64,000 bases of DNA from Chelydra serpentina (GCA_037349315.1 JBAIAC010000054.1:1240001-1304000); one strand, 5' to 3'; shown: positions 1-12,285, counted from the first letter of the stretch. Notes: generated by a model not told the origin, from the letters alone. Program-made: numbers and translations.

Positions 1-246
1 TGTATGGGAGCAGGAGATTACCAGTTTATTTCCATGTACACTGTAGCATTTGCTATTTTCCAGGTGCCTGGGACGGCACAGTGGTATCCCTTGCCTGGTG
101 CTTTGAAGAGGCATAGAACAGGACAGGAGGGGAAGAGGTGAAGGAATGCAGTAAGCCAAGTCAGGTATAGCAGGGGTGGGGCTTTATGCAAGAATGGAAG
201 AGAAGTAAGACATAAAATCAGAAGAATGAAAGGACGGCAGCATAGG

Positions 247-316
247 TTCATAGATTCCAAGGCCAGAAGGACACTGTGATCATCTACTTTGATCTCCTGT
301 AGAACACAGGAGATCA
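247..316 (-). mobile_element. Old CR1 LINE 3' end, left piece (split by copy A)
   Basis: The stretch reads as the reverse complement of an old CR1-type 3' end (TTCATAGATTCCAAGGCCAG and following). It breaks off where the younger CR1 copy A begins, and the same old sequence resumes at 2801. The two pieces together are a single antisense insertion that predates copy A. Confidence 0.7.
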
Positions 317-2800
317 AACAGCAACTAACAGAAGTTACTAGATCACAGGCCCTGGTTCTCATGGGTGACTTTAATCACCCCGACATCTGCTGGGAGAGCA
401 ATACAGCGGTCCACAGACAATCCAGGAAGTTTTGGAAAGTGTAGGGGACAATTTCCTGGTGCAAGTGCTGGAGGAACCAACTAGGGGAAAAGCTCTTCTT
501 GACCTGCTGCTCACAAACAGGGAAGAAATAGTAGAGGAAGCAATAGTGGATGGGAACCTGGGAGGCAGTGACCATGAGATGGTCGAGTTCAGGATCCTGA
601 CACAAGGAAGAAAGGAGAACAGTAGAATACAGAGCCTGGACTTCAGAAAAGCAGACTTTGACTCCCTCAGGGAACTGATGGGCAAGGTCCCCTGGGAGAA
701 TAACATGAGGGGGAAAGGAGTCGAGGAAAGCTGGCTGTATTTTAAAGAAACCTTATTGAGGTTGCAGGAACAAACCATCCCGATGTGTAGAAAGAAAAGT
801 AAATATGGCAGGCGACCAGCTTGGCTTAACAGTGAAATCCTTGCTCGTCTTAAACACAAAAAAGCAGCTTACAAGAAGTGGAAGATTGGACAAATGACCA
901 GGGAGGAGTATAAAAATATTGTTCAGGCATGCAGGAGTGAAATTAGGAAGGCCAAATCACACTTGGAGTTGCAGCTAGCTGGAGATGTTAGGAGTAACAA
1001 GAAGGGTTTCTTCAGGTATGTTAGCAACAAGAAGAAAGTCAAGGAACGTGTGGGCCCCTTGCTGAATGAGGGAGGGAACCTTGTGACAGAGGATGTGGAG
1101 AAAGCTAGTGTACTCAATGCTTTTTTTGCCTCTGTCTTCACAGACAAGGGCAGCTCCCAGATGGCTGCACTCCGCAGCACGGTATGGGGAGGAGGTGACC
1201 AGCCCTCTGTGGAGAAAGAAGTAGTTCGGGACTATTTAGAAAAGCTGGACGAACACAAGTCCATGGGGCCGGATGCACTGCATCCGAGGGTACTAAAGGA
1301 GTTGGCCGATGTGATTACAGAGCCATTGGCCATTATCTTTGACAAATCATGGCAATCGGGGGAGGTCCCGGATGACTGGAAAAAAGCTAATGTAGTGCCC
1401 ATCTTTAAAAAAGGGAAGAAGGAAGATCCAGGGAACTACAGGCCAGTCAGTCTCACCTCAATCCCTGGAAAAATCATGGAACAGGTCCTCAAGGAATCAA
1501 TTTTGAACCACTTAAAGGAGGGGAAAGTGATCAGGAACAGTCAGCATGGATTCACCAAGGGCAAGTCATGCCTGACTAACCTAATTGCCTTCTATGATGA
1601 GATAACTGGCTCTGTGGATGAGGGGAAAGCAGTGGATGTGCTATTTCTTGACTTTAGCAAAGCTTTTGATACAGTCTCCCACAGCGTTCTTGCCAGCAAG
1701 TTAAAGAAGTATGGGCTGGATGAATGGACGGTAAGGTGGATAGAAAACTGGCTGGATGGTCGTGCTCAACGGGTAGTGATCAATGGCTCCATGTCTAGTT
1801 GGCAGCCGGTATCAAGTGGAGTGCCCCAAGGGTCGGTGCTGGGGCCGGTTTTGTTCAATATCTTCATCAACGACCTGGAGGATGGTGTGGACTGCACCCT
1901 TAGCAAGTTTGCAGATGACACTAAACTGGGAGGAGTGGTTGATACGCTGGAGGGTAGGGATAGGATACAGAGGGACCTAGACAAATTAGAGGATTGGGCC
2001 AAAAGAAATCTGATGAGGTTCAACAAGGACAAGTGCAGAGTCCTGCACTTAGGACGGAAGAATCCCATGCACTGCTACAGACTAGGGACCGAATGGCTGG
2101 GCAGCAGTTCTGCAGAAAAGGACCTAGGGGTTACAGTGGACGAAAAGCTGAATATGAGTCAACAGTGTGCCCTTGTTGCCAAGAAGGCTAACGGCATTTT
2201 GGGCTGTATAAGTAGGGGCATTTCCAGCAGATCGAGGGACGTGATTATTCCCCTCTATTCGGCACTGGTGAGGCCTCATTTGGAGTACTGTGTCCAGTTT
2301 TGGGCCCCACACTACAAGAAGGATGTGGATAAATTGGAAAGAGTCCAACGGAGGGCAACAAAAATGATTAGGGGGCTGGAGCACATGACTTATGAGGAGA
2401 GGCTGAGGGAACTGAGATTGTTTAGCCTGCAGAAGAGAAGAGTGAGGGGGGATTTGATAGCTGCTTTCAACTACCTAAAAGGGGGTTCCAAAGAGGATGG
2501 ATCTAGACTGTTCTCAGTGGTAGAAGATGACAGAACAAGGAGTAATGGTCTCAAGTTGCAGAGGGGGAGGTTTAGGTTGGATATTAGGAAAAACTTTTTC
2601 ACTAGTAGGGTGGTGAAGCACTGGAATGGGTTACCTAGGGAGGTGGTGGAATCTCCTTCCTTAGAGGTTTTTAAGGTCAGGCTTGACAAAGCCCTGGCTG
2701 GGATGATCTAGTTGGGGTTGGTCCTGCTTTGAGCAGGGGGTTGGACTAGATGACCTCCTGAGGTCCCTTCCAACCCTGAGATTCTATGATTCTATGATTC
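317..2800 (+). mobile_element. CR1 LINE, copy A, 5'-truncated
   Basis: This is a 5'-truncated CR1 non-LTR retrotransposon of about 2.5 kb. It begins inside the endonuclease part of ORF2 and runs through the reverse transcriptase to the CR1 3' UTR and an ATTCTATG-type tail ending near 2800. It is nearly identical to the copies at 23779-26024 and 47479-50645, which points to recent spread. The flanks are the two halves of an older antisense CR1, so this is a nested insertion. No convincing long target duplication is visible, as is usual for CR1. Confidence 0.95.
432..2711 (+). pseudogene. CR1 ORF2 (endonuclease remnant plus reverse transcriptase), copy A
   Basis: The open frame has 759 codons and covers the last part of the AP-like endonuclease ([10 protein letters not shown], the SDH motif) and the whole reverse transcriptase. 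The RT active site FADDTKLGG places the two Asp at codons 495-496, coded by 1914-1919. Motifs typical of the family follow, such as [11 protein letters not shown] and [11 protein letters not shown]. Upstream, the frame is broken near 430: copy C has five T in the run before GGAAAG and this copy has four, so the endonuclease is shifted out of frame as well as truncated. The first Met is therefore not a real start. The product would reverse-transcribe its own RNA at a nicked target if complete. This copy cannot, because its endonuclease is missing. Confidence 0.93.
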
Positions 2801-2903
2801 AGGTCACAGAATTTCCCCCCAAGTAATTCCTGTTTGAATTACACAATATCTTTTAGAAATACAACCAATCTTCATTTAAAAATTGCCAGTAATGGAGCAT
2901 AAT
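2801..2903 (-). mobile_element. Old CR1 LINE 3' end, right piece
   Basis: The sequence from AGGTCACAGAATTTCCCC on continues the old antisense CR1 interrupted at 316. It includes the TAATTCCTGTTTGAATTAC segment typical of old turtle and bird CR1 3' UTRs. Confidence 0.65.
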
Positions 2904-2929
2904 TAATGCCAGCCACAAGTGTTTTATGA

Positions 2930-4435
2930 AAAATAGGCCTTGTCAAACAAACAGGATATTGGTTTTTGATGTGATCACACATTTGGTTGATAACATAACC
3001 ATAGTGACATAACAGACTGACTATTGTAAGGCATTTGACTGATAAAAATATTAGCCTTACACAAAAATCAAGGTAGCCACATTAAATGGATTAAAAACTG
3101 GCTAACTGACATCTCAAAAAGTAATTGTCAATAGGGCATCATCATCTGAGGGAGGTGTTTCTAGTGCAAGTGGCAAGGATCTGTTCTTGGCCCAATGCAT
3201 TTCAATATCTTTATCAATGATTTGGAAGAAAATATAAAATCATTGCTGGTAAAATCTGCGGATGACACAAGAACTAGTGGAGTGGTAAATAATGGTGGGG
3301 GCAGATCAATTACACAGAGCAATCATTTGAACAATATGCATATTAACACAGCCAAAAGCAAGGTCCAAGGTAAATCTAGGAGCAAGGATTACAGGTCACA
3401 CTACAAAATGGGAGACTATATCCTGGAAACCAGAAACTCTGAAAAGGACTTAGGGGTCATGGTGGATGACCAGTTGACCATGAGCTCCCAGTGTGATGCT
3501 GTGGGTAAGAGGGCAAATACAGTCCTTGTCTATATTAGTATATCAAACAGGTGTAGGGATTTGGTATTACCTCTGAATATGGCATTAGTGAATGGAATAT
3601 TGTGTCCAGTTCTGGTGTCCACACTTCAAAAAGGATGTTGAAAAATTGGAAAGGCTTCAGGAAAGAGATACAGGAATGATTTGAGGTCTGTAAACCTGAC
3701 TTACAGTGAGCGACTGAGGGTATGTCTACACTGGATTAGGAGGTGCAATTTCCAACTCAGGGTTGGAACTCGCTAACTGTAATGGAGCTAGCATGCTATA
3801 AGAGAGGTGTAGTCATGGTAGCCCGACAGGCTAGCCACCCTGAGTACGATCCCATCCAAAACCCTAGGCACGAACTCAGGGCCGCTAGCCGCTCATGCCA
3901 CCATAGCCACACGTCCGTTTTAGTGTGCTAACTCTGACTGAGTAAACGCAGATATGGCAACCCGAACTGAACATTACACTTCCAGCTCCAGTGTAGACAT
4001 ACTCTAAAGACGCTCAGTCTGTTTAGTTGATCCAAGAGAAGGCTAAGAGGTGACTTGGTCACAGTCTACAAGGACCTACATGGGAAAGAAATTTCTGATA
4101 GTAGATGGCTCTTTAATCTAGACAAAAAGGACACAATGGCTGGAAACTGAAGCTAGAGAACTTCAGACTAGAAATTAGGCAGAGGTTTTTAACAGTGAGT
4201 GCAATTAACCATTTGAACAATACTTACCCAGGGATGTGGTGGATTCTACCCCACTTCACATCTTTAAACCAGGATTGGATGTCTTTTTAAAAGCTATATT
4301 AGATCTCCACCCGAAGTTATGGCTTTGATGCTGGCATCACTGGGTGAGGTTCTCTGGCCTAGGTTATACAAGAGGTCAGACTAGCTGATCACAATGGTCC
4401 GTCCTGGCCTTAAAATCTCTGAACCTGTGAACTCG
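2930..4435 (+). mobile_element. Old, decayed CR1 LINE (RT C-terminal half and 3' end), split by a MITE
   Basis: Sense-orientation fragments of a diverged CR1 are visible. There is an RT segment around 3195-3640 with [16 protein letters not shown] and a degenerate ADD box (KSADDTRTSG). The 3' region continues after 4006 to a tail near 4435. The coding frame is riddled with stops. A 289-bp Harbinger-like MITE sits at 3717-4005 within a conserved stretch, and the CR1 text on both sides joins without it. Confidence 0.8.
3717..4005. mobile_element. PIF/Harbinger-type MITE
   Basis: The ends are inverted: AGGGTATGTCTACACTGG on the left and CCAGTGTAGACATACTCT on the right. The element interrupts an old CR1 and has no coding content. 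The same terminal motif ends the Harbinger transposase remnant at 30186 and flanks the MITEs at 38110-38407 and 54072-55672. Assignment to PIF/Harbinger rests on that shared end and is an inference. Confidence 0.75.
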
Positions 4436-5640
4436 GGGGTGGGGATTAAGGTGAAATGGGTCCCAGTTTTGCCAAGCCAAGTGAGAATGGCTAAGAGTGA
4501 GATTTGTCATTTGTAATTTGATTCCTTTATAATGAGGGAAGGCTGTGGCCTATTCCCCTGGAACTCAATTCAAGTTTGGCTGAATGGGAGCAGGATCGGC
4601 CCCTTGCTGGTTTGGGCTATGCTGTGCTAGATATAAGTATTGGCTAAATAAGGGATACGTATAAGCGAAAGCAGTAATGCAAGAAGCCTAAAGGCCTCCA
4701 AGGCTGTAAGACAATAGCTTAGCCAAAGTTGACGTAAAAGCCTTAGCATAAGTTTAACAAAAGTAGCTGACCAAACTTAGCCCTGGCCATAAGCTATCAG
4801 AAGATAGAGTGCTGTCATAAACAAGTGTGAGTAAACTGCTGACAGGCAACCACAAAACACCTGTAAATGCACATTTTGGATTGTTTAGGATAGGAACGTC
4901 CATAGATGCTCAACCACAAGAATGTGATGGTAGCCAATTGATGTATATGAGCTTAAGTTACATGTTATATTAGCCTATAACCCCCAACATTATCATAGAA
5001 TCATAGAATATCAGGGTTGGAAGGGACCTTAGTAGGTCATCTAGTCCAACCCCCTGCTCAAAGCAGGACCAATCCCCAATTTTTTGCCCAGATCCCCAAA
5101 TGGCCCCCTCAAGGATTGAACTCACAACCCTGGGTTTAGCAGGCCAATGCTCAAACCCCTGAGCTATCCCTCCCCCCATTATTCGGATAATGAAGTTTAG
5201 AATTGGACTACGGAGGCCAAACATCCTTATGAATATTCATGGCAGCCACAGAACCCTATAACAAGAGCTATTCACGGCTCAAGCCCTTGGGATCTGCTAG
5301 CCAGGCCAGAGATATGACCACTCATGGACTGACTGTCTCACCACTTTCAAGGTCTCCACAAGGGATGACGTGAGTCTGCGGAAGCTGAGACACTGGATGT
5401 TTTGATCATTCTGTATTAATTCCACTTACTTTGCTCGATTGGAGAGTTTGTGCTTTTGCTGACTGTGCTAATGTAAATATTACCAGGACAGTCCAGCTTT
5501 CCTAAGTGTGGTCATCTCCCCTGAGTACACCGGGGTCCTCATAACAACTCTGATACTTCTGGGTCTGGTCACAGTGCAGGACTCTCCCCAACTACAGAAT
5601 GCTAGCTGGCATATCGAACTGATCAGCGTAACTAATACAA
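4436..5640. other. Unassigned intergenic DNA, possible old LTR
   Basis: No gene is visible. Apart from the SINE at 4994-5177 this looks like one unit of roughly 900 bp with AT-rich left and mixed right parts, which resembles an old retroviral-type LTR in general character. I could not find matching TG/CA ends, a target duplication or a primer-binding site, so this is only a suggestion. Confidence 0.3.
4994..5177 (-). mobile_element. Tortoise tRNA-derived SINE (Cry-type)
   Basis: Read on the - strand, it starts with a tRNA-like head containing an A-box-like TAGCTCAGNGGTTTGAGCA and a B-box-like GGTTGTGAGTTCAATCC. It ends with a CR1-like 3' tail (CCTTCCAACCCTGATATTC) and ATTCTATG repeats. A CATTAT repeat flanks both sides (4988-4993 and 5177-5182), fitting a short target duplication. 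The family is a Pol III SINE known from cryptodiran turtles and mobilised by CR1. Confidence 0.9.
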
Positions 5641-6735
5641 ACTTAATAGAGCAGGCAACAGTTGGGAGTTCCTCCTCTTGAAGACGCTTTGATTATCTCC
5701 AGGGAGCAGGCTGGAACTTCCAGCCCCTTTAAAATACATATGAGCCCGATTCTAGGTGAAGCAAGTGGCTCTGTACCCCCGCTCTGCCCTTTGGGTGTTG
5801 CTGCTGAACCCAGCCTGGTTTATGCTCTAATTTATCCCGTCCTCCCTTGACGCACACTGCCACCTAAGCGCTGCCCGGGGAGGGGGGCAGTGTAGGCTGC
5901 ACACAGTGGCCCTTCAGCCAGTGGAAGTTTCCCCAGTGGCTGCAGTGCCTTTACTGCCCCTGGGAGTGGCCAGAGCGGAGGCAGAACCAGCCCCCAAGTC
6001 CCCAGGCTGATGCAATGCACTGGCTGTTAAGTTCCCATTGCAATTCAATGGCATTTTGTACCCGCTTTGCTGCACACAGTGGAAAATCTGGCCCCTGTCT
6101 GCGATGAACAGCGAGGTGGGACCAGCAACCAGCTGTCTCAGACTTCATGAGCCTTTGGAATTGTCCTCTCCTGTCACCTTGCTCCCCACACACAAATAGC
6201 TCCTCTCCTCTGGGCTGGCCCTCCACGCAATGACAATAGCACCCAGAAGGGAGAGCGGCTGCTGCAAAACCCCTGCCCCAGTCCTGGGTTAAAGAGAGTC
6301 CAAGGAGCTAAGAGTGGGGGCAGAAGCAATGGGAATCATGCCATAAAGTGGAGTTTGTAATTCTGCACTGCATGGAGCTCCTTCAGAGCTGTGCAAACAG
6401 AAACCAGCGTCCATCCCATCTCTGGGCACCCTGACAATGTAAATCCACAATAAATGCACATACAATGGACTGCCCGTCCCCTACCCCGTAGGCCAAGGAG
6501 AGAAGAGGGGCCTTGCAGGCTTGGGTGGACCAGACTGTAAAGCTCACACCACCCTGCCAGTCACCCGCTTCTGTTTATCTCGAGGGGGCTCCAGTCTGAG
6601 AAGCGCCAGTGATTTCAATCGCAGCAGCATGGCAGGGAGAGAGGCAGCTCCCATGTACCCAGGTGCCCTGCCATTTAGAGCTTTATAGGATAAACCAGTC
6701 CTCCAATTCCTCCCAGAAACACATTACCAGCCAGT
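5641..6735. other. Intergenic, nothing recognised
   Basis: No gene or repeat that I can name is visible. The open frames in this stretch are short, overlap on both strands and have no family features. Confidence 0.5.
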
Positions 6736-6910
6736 GCTGAGAGGCAGCATTGCCTAGTGGATTGGGGCACAGGCCTGGGAGTCAGGAGACCTGAGTTCTG
6801 TTCCCGGCTCAGTCATCAGCCTGCCTCAGTTTCCCCTCCCACTCCTGATCTGTTTAGATTGTAAGCTCTTTGGGGCAGGGGCTGAGTGTTTATTCAGCCC
6901 TAGCACACGA
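6736..6910 (+). mobile_element. MIR-like CORE SINE
   Basis: The stretch carries a tRNA-like head (GCCTAGTGGATTGGGGCACA, then GGGAGTCAGGAGACCTGAGT), the CTCAGTTTCCC segment and the L2-type tail GATTGTAAGCTCTTTGGGGC. That order is the layout of MIR elements, an ancient amniote SINE family. Confidence 0.8.
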
Positions 6911-7633
6911 GGCTTTAGCCATGACTGTAATATACACTGAGTGTGAAACTCCGGCACCCTTGCAGTCTGCACTCCCTTCCCTGGCTGCCAGGCTCTGCGG
7001 CATAGCATGGCACAGCAGTCTAACCTCACGGTGACGAAGTGAGAGCTCACATGCGTCTCGCCAGTCCCAAAGGAAATAAAGCACGCTTGGCCACAGCTGC
7101 AGCTCACAATCTGTCGACACACCTGTGTCAGCGCCAGCATTTCACCCATGGCTGAGGCAGGTTTTAGGACCCCAGATATGGCAAGCAGAGCCCGGGGGTT
7201 GAGGACGGGCTCCCCAGCATCAGGGGCCACTTTGGAAAATTTAGCGATAAACCATGAAAGACTCAAAACTCCAGCTGTCAGTTTCCGTCTACAGCTCTGC
7301 ACACCAGCCAACCCACTCAGGGCAGACTTTAACCCATTCCTCCCTGGTTCAACTGCAGGTTTGTAATCACATTACAAAACAAATAAAAGAGATGACAGCA
7401 AACACAAATGGCACCTCCTGTCTCAGTCCCCCTCGGCAGAACACCAGCCGAAATGCCACCCTGGGGCACAGGAGAGCACCCTGGGGATCACAGCATGGAG
7501 CAGGGAGCAAGGAAGATGTCGTGAGGCAGCCTGTCAGGATGGGGGCTGTAAGGGAGGGCAAGCAATGCGCTAGTCTGCTATTACCTGCTTCCCCTAGCTT
7601 GGTCACAAAGTGAAATGAATCTGGGCGGTTTCA
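6911..7633. other. Intergenic, nothing recognised
   Basis: No supported gene is present. The open frames on both strands are short and without domains. Confidence 0.5.
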
Positions 7634-7641
7634 GTCTAGTT

Positions 7642-8007
7642 CAGGGGTCTCAAACACACGGTCACGGAGCTCTTCCCTGCGGCCCGCCGGGCTCCCTGTG
7701 CCCCCCTGCCCCCCCTTAAAAAAAAAATTTTTTTTAATTTTTGTTTTTACCCCCAGGCAGTTCCCGCCACCAGGGAAGAGCTCCGCAGGCCGCATGGGAA
7801 GCGCTTCGTGGTTTCTGGGAGGGAGGGGGAGGAGCAGGAAGCCGTGCGCACAGGGGAGGAGGCAGAGAAGGGGCGGGGCCTAATGGAAGGGGTGGAGTGG
7901 GGGGCGGGGCTGGGGGCAGCGAGGGGGTGGGGTCAGTGATGCGGCCCTCGGGCCAATGCGCTAGTTCTCATGCGGCCCTCGTGGTAATTTGAGTTTGAGA
8001 CCCCCTG
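7642..8007. mobile_element. hAT-type MITE with perfect 8-bp target duplication
   Basis: The ends are inverted (CAGGGGTCTCAAAC on the left, GTTTGAGACCCCCTG on the right), and GTCTAGTT occurs directly on both sides (7634-7641 and 8008-8015). An 8-bp duplication and CAGGGG termini are hallmarks of hAT transposons. The inside is GC-rich, with a poly-A/poly-T run near 7719-7740 and no transposase. Confidence 0.92.
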
Positions 8008-8015
8008 GTCTAGTT

Positions 8016-8481
8016 CCCCAGGGAACTGTTGTGTGGCCCCCAGTTTGGCCCAACATTCCTCAGTTGGGGTGCCTGAAGGGGTCACTCTTGAGCAGTGAGT
8101 GGTGCCTGTGTCTCCCAGGGGCTGATCACAGCACCTCTGCAGCACCCCTAGCTACCTGCCAGCTGATGTGGCACAAGCCAGCAATCCAGCCTCAGCCCCT
8201 GGAAGAGCAGTGCCAGCAACTTTCAGCAGCTGCTATATAAAAACTCTGCGCTGAGCCTGTATTTTTAGCTTGACCACACATATCCTTCAAGTTCATGGCA
8301 TGACCTAGTTTAGCAAAGTGAAGCGGCAGATCCTAGCAGGCACCTGCATCTCTAGGCCACTGTTCCATTTTGTCCTTGCTAAATGTGCCTGCAAAGGGCT
8401 GGGTGTCACCAGATGGCCACGTTATCCCCAGGGGGTTCCCTTCATGCATGACCAGCCATTCAGCAGATGAACTGAGCTGTG
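8016..8481. other. Intergenic, nothing recognised
   Basis: No gene or nameable repeat is visible between the hAT MITE and the next SINE. Confidence 0.5.
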
Positions 8482-8667
8482 AATCATAGAATCATAGAAT
8501 ATCAGGGTTGGAAGGGACCTTAGGAGGTCATCTAGTCCAACCCCCTGCTCAAAGCAGGACCAATCCCCAATTTTTGCCTCAGATCCCTAAATGGCCCCCT
8601 CAAGGATTGAACTCACAACCCTGGGTTTAGCAGGCCAGTGCTCAAACCACTGAGCTATCCCTCCCTC
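8482..8667 (-). mobile_element. Tortoise tRNA-derived SINE (Cry-type)
   Basis: This is a second near-complete copy of the SINE seen at 4994-5177, in the same orientation, with the CR1-like tail at its left end and the tRNA-like head at its right end. The B-box-like GGTTGTGAGTTCAATCC is intact on the - strand. Confidence 0.9.
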
Positions 8668-9429
8668 ACGCTGGCCACTGTGAGAACCGTTGTCTCCCAC
8701 TAGAAAGCTCTGGCGGTGCATGGCTGTGCTATCCCCTCCCCCGCAGAAGGGCCTATACAGAAGACCCTGTATTCAGCATGGACGTGAGCCGGTGCTAGGC
8801 GCCATCAATTCTCACCGAGGCCAAATGGAGTTGAGAGTGAGCAGGCTCAAAGTGACTCAGCAGCTAAAGCGTTTATCAGCCTTCCCCCCCGTTGCTTACG
8901 GGAGCTTCCCCCCAGCAGCCATAGGTATGGTATGGGCCTGTGCCCAGGCTCTGCTCTTGCATCAGCCCAGCAGGATTTGAGCCTCCTGTTGCTGAAGAGG
9001 AGGCTTTTACTTTGCTCCCTAGCAAGCCAGCCATTCACAATGAATGTCAATTTCCATCTCAGCCAGTCAGCCCCAAAGGGTCCAAAGCGCCGTAATGGCC
9101 AGATTGCCAAGCGAGCCCAGCACACTGGTTGCTGAGCCCTTGAAACACCTGGCCACAATTGTGCTGAGTGGCTGAAAAATCTGACCTGAAAGGGCAAACT
9201 CATCCTGCCCACCACTGAAATGCAGCCACCTCTGAGGTGTAGCAGCTGTTTAACACCATACAGCCACACTGTGTAGCAGTTTAGTAAGACTAGATGTGAA
9301 GAAACGCAATACAGCATCCCGTTGACAATGCAGAGGAACCCATAGATAGGCAGGAGGGCATTAGCCTAGCAAGACTTTGCTCTGGACAAAGGGGCAATGC
9401 GATGCTTTCATGAAGCCAGGGGGTAATAC
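8668..9429. other. Intergenic, nothing recognised
   Basis: No gene is visible. The 156-codon antisense frame at 8847-9317 has no recognisable features. Confidence 0.5.
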
Positions 9430-9665
9430 TCATTAGCGCAGGGGAATAACTGGGCGTCAAGAGAGCTGGGTTCTAGCTTGATCTCTGACGCTGGACAACC
9501 TCAGGAGAGTCACTTCCATGCCTCAGTTTCCCCATTTGTATTTGGGGTTAATAACAAATACCCACCTTCCAGGCAGGTTGAGAGCGCTAATTCATTAATG
9601 CCCATAGAGCATTTTGAGATCCTGCAGCAGGACGCATTTGAGGAGCAGGTACTATTAAACCCATC
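9430..9665 (+). mobile_element. MIR-like CORE SINE
   Basis: The sequence contains GAGCTGGGTTCTAGCTTGAT, GAGAGTCACTTCCATGCCTC, CAGTTTCCCCATTTGTA and a TTTTGAGATCCTG tail segment, in the order found in MIR elements. Confidence 0.8.
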
Positions 9666-10354
9666 TGTTCTATAACCCGCATCGCAGTCAGTATTCCTCA
9701 TCACGGGCGCCTTCCTAGGGCATCCTGCTGAGGGCACTGCCAAATCAGCAGCCCATTTCCATGCAGCCTCCTCCAGCTGGCAAAGCGTGGAGACAGGTGT
9801 GAGTCACGGGACCTGCTGGGGTGCATTTAAGAGGAGTGTAGCTCTTTGGACGAGGTGTTTATCTGGAACCGGAGGAGGAATTGCAGGCAGGTCCTTGGAG
9901 CCTGAGCAACTGGGATGGTGTGAAAGCCTTCCCGTGGTTGTGTGGCCTGCCAGGGACAGCAACCCACGCTGCACATTCTGCAGATGAAATCCTGGCCCCG
10001 GTAAGTCACTGGGAATTTTGTCACTGACCTCCACAAGGTAAGGGGTTCAGCCTCCACCCCTTAAAGGCTGCCATGTGGTACCTCCCCTTCGGTAACAGAG
10101 CTGGGGTCCCTCAGGGCCAGGCTTCTGTTTACCCTGTTTAACCCTGTGTGTTGAGCCTGTCTTTGATCTTCAGCTCAATTCTGTGCTGGCTGGAGGCGCT
10201 GGCTTCTTTGACCCCCCCAGCTGGGGGGAACAGGCCCCACCCAGAGACTACTTCCCCTGAAGAGCGTCAGGGGCCAAAAAAAGCTGGGATGAGCTGAATA
10301 TAGGAGACAAATCTAAAGTGTGGGGGGTGGGGCGACAGGTGTAACAGGAGGACG
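9666..10354. other. Intergenic, nothing recognised
   Basis: No gene or repeat is identifiable before the decayed CR1. Confidence 0.5.
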
Positions 10355-11795
10355 AGCTCCATGCAGTACCCAGAAGACTGGAAAAAAAGCAAATATAATG
10401 CTAATCTATAAAAAGGGAAATAAGGACAACGCAGGGAATTACAGATGAGTTAACTTAACTTCTGTACCCGAAAAGATAATGGAGCAAATAATTAAGCAAT
10501 CCATTTGCAAACACCTAGAAGAAAATAAGGTGATAACAGTCAGCATGGATTTGTCAAGAACAAACCGTGTCAAACCAACCTGATAGCTTCCTTTGACAAG
10601 GTAACAAGGCTTGTGGATGGGGGGAAGCAGTAGACATGGTATATCTTGACTTTAGTAAGGCTTTTGTTACTGTCTTGCATGACCTTCTCATGAACAAACT
10701 AGGGAAATGCAACCTAGATGGAGCTACTATAAGGTGGGTGCAAAACTGGTTGGAAAACCGCTTCCAGAGAGTAGTTATCAGTGGTTCACAGTCATGCTGG
10801 AAGGGCACAACGAGTGGGGTCCTGCATGGGTCAGTTCTGGGTCCGGTTCTGTTCAATATCTCCATCAATGACTTAGATAATGGCATAGAGAGTACACTTA
10901 CAATGTTTGCGCACGATACTAAGCTGGGAGGGGTTGCAAGTGCTTTGGAGGATAGGATTATAATTCAAAATGATCTGGACAAACTGGAGAAATGGTCTGA
11001 AGTAAATAGGATGAACTTCAATAAGGACAAATGCAAAGTACTCTGCTTAGGAAGGGACAATCAGTTGCACACATACAAAATAGGAAATGACTGCCTAGGA
11101 AGGAGTACCGCAGAAAGGGATCTGGGGGTGATAGTGGCCCACAAGCGAAATATGAGTCAATAGTGTAACACTGTTGCAAAAAAAGGTGAACATCATTCTG
11201 GGATGTATTAGCAGGAGTGTTGTAAGTAAGACATAAGAAATAATTCTTCTGCTTTACTCTGCGCTGATTAGGCCTCAACTGGAGTATTGTATCCAGTTCT
11301 GGGCATCACATTTCAGGAAAGACGTGGACAAATTGATGAAAGTCCAGAGATGAGCAACAAAAATTATTAAAGGTCTAGAAAACATGATCTATGAGGGAAG
11401 ATTGAAAAATAATGGATTTGTTTAGTCTGGAGAAGAGACGACAGAGGGGATATGGTAACAGTTTTCAAGTATACAGACGGTTGTTACAAGGAGGAAGGAG
11501 AAAAACTGTTCTTCTTAACCTGTGAGGCTAGGACAAGAAGCAATGGGCTTAAATTGCAGCAAGGGCGGTTTAGGTTGGACATTAGGAAAAACTTCCTAAC
11601 TGTCAGAGTGGTTAAGAACTGGAACAAATTCCCTAATGAGGTTGTGGAATCGCCATCATTGGAGATTTTTAAGAGCAAGTAGACAAACACCTGTCAGGAA
11701 TGGTCTGGACAATACTTAGTCCTGCCTTGAGTGCAGGGGACTGTACTAGATGACCCCTTGAGGTCCCTTCCAGTCCTATGATTCTATGATTCTGA
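10355..11795 (+). mobile_element. Decayed CR1 LINE (RT and 3' end)
   Basis: The fragment starts inside the RT region (EDWKKSKYNANL-like text) and runs to an ATTCTATG tail near 11790. Open pieces remain at 10636-11163 and 11452-11682. The RT active site, normally FADD, reads F-A-H-D here (CAC at 10912-10914), so a catalytic Asp is lost. Several frameshifts and stops separate the pieces. The subfamily is closer to the copy at 18735-21931 than to copies A to C. Confidence 0.9.
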
Positions 11796-11942
11796 TTGCT
11801 CCTGGAGAGATATCAAGAGTCAGGGGACACTGCCCAGGTGCAGGAGTGACTCATGACCAGGAACACGGCCCCCACAGCCTGAGAGCCTCCTGGGATGAGC
11901 TGCTGCAGGACTGGACTGACAACTCCAAGGATGAAGAGTTAT

Positions 11943-12115
11943 TTCTTCTTTGAGTGATTGCTCATGTGCATTCCACAATAGGCCAATAGGTGTGCGTGCT
12001 CGCCACGTGCACCGGTGCCAGAAGTTTTTCCCTTAGCAGTACCCATAGGGGAGCGCCCTAGCTATCCTATAAGGGGCGCTGTGCATTCCCCCCACCCTCA
12101 GTTCCTTCTTGCCAT
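11943..12115 (+). repeat. DIRS left inverted terminal repeat
   Basis: The sequence from CATTCCACAATAGGCCAATA onward is repeated in inverted orientation near 18040-18090, including the GAAGTTTTTCCCTTAGCAGT block. The outermost bases TTCTTCTTTGAGTGATTGCT recur as their complement inside the element at 17801-17831. Confidence 0.88.
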
Positions 12116-12206
12116 CAGTGAAGGCACTTGGGAACTGCTCTGCTCCAGCTCTGCAGTAGCTTTCCCTCTTGGACGCTGTTAGTTCACAGGTAGTAGTGCC
12201 TGTAGT

Positions 12207-12253
12207 TTAAAAATAAATAAATAAATAAGTAAATAAATAAATAAATAAATAAA
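12207..12253. repeat. (AAAT)n microsatellite
   Basis: A run of AAAT/AATA units with one AAGT interruption lies in the DIRS leader between the left terminal repeat and gag. Confidence 0.95.
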
Positions 12254-12285
12254 GTAGTTTTAGTTAGAATTAGTTAAGGTGCCCG

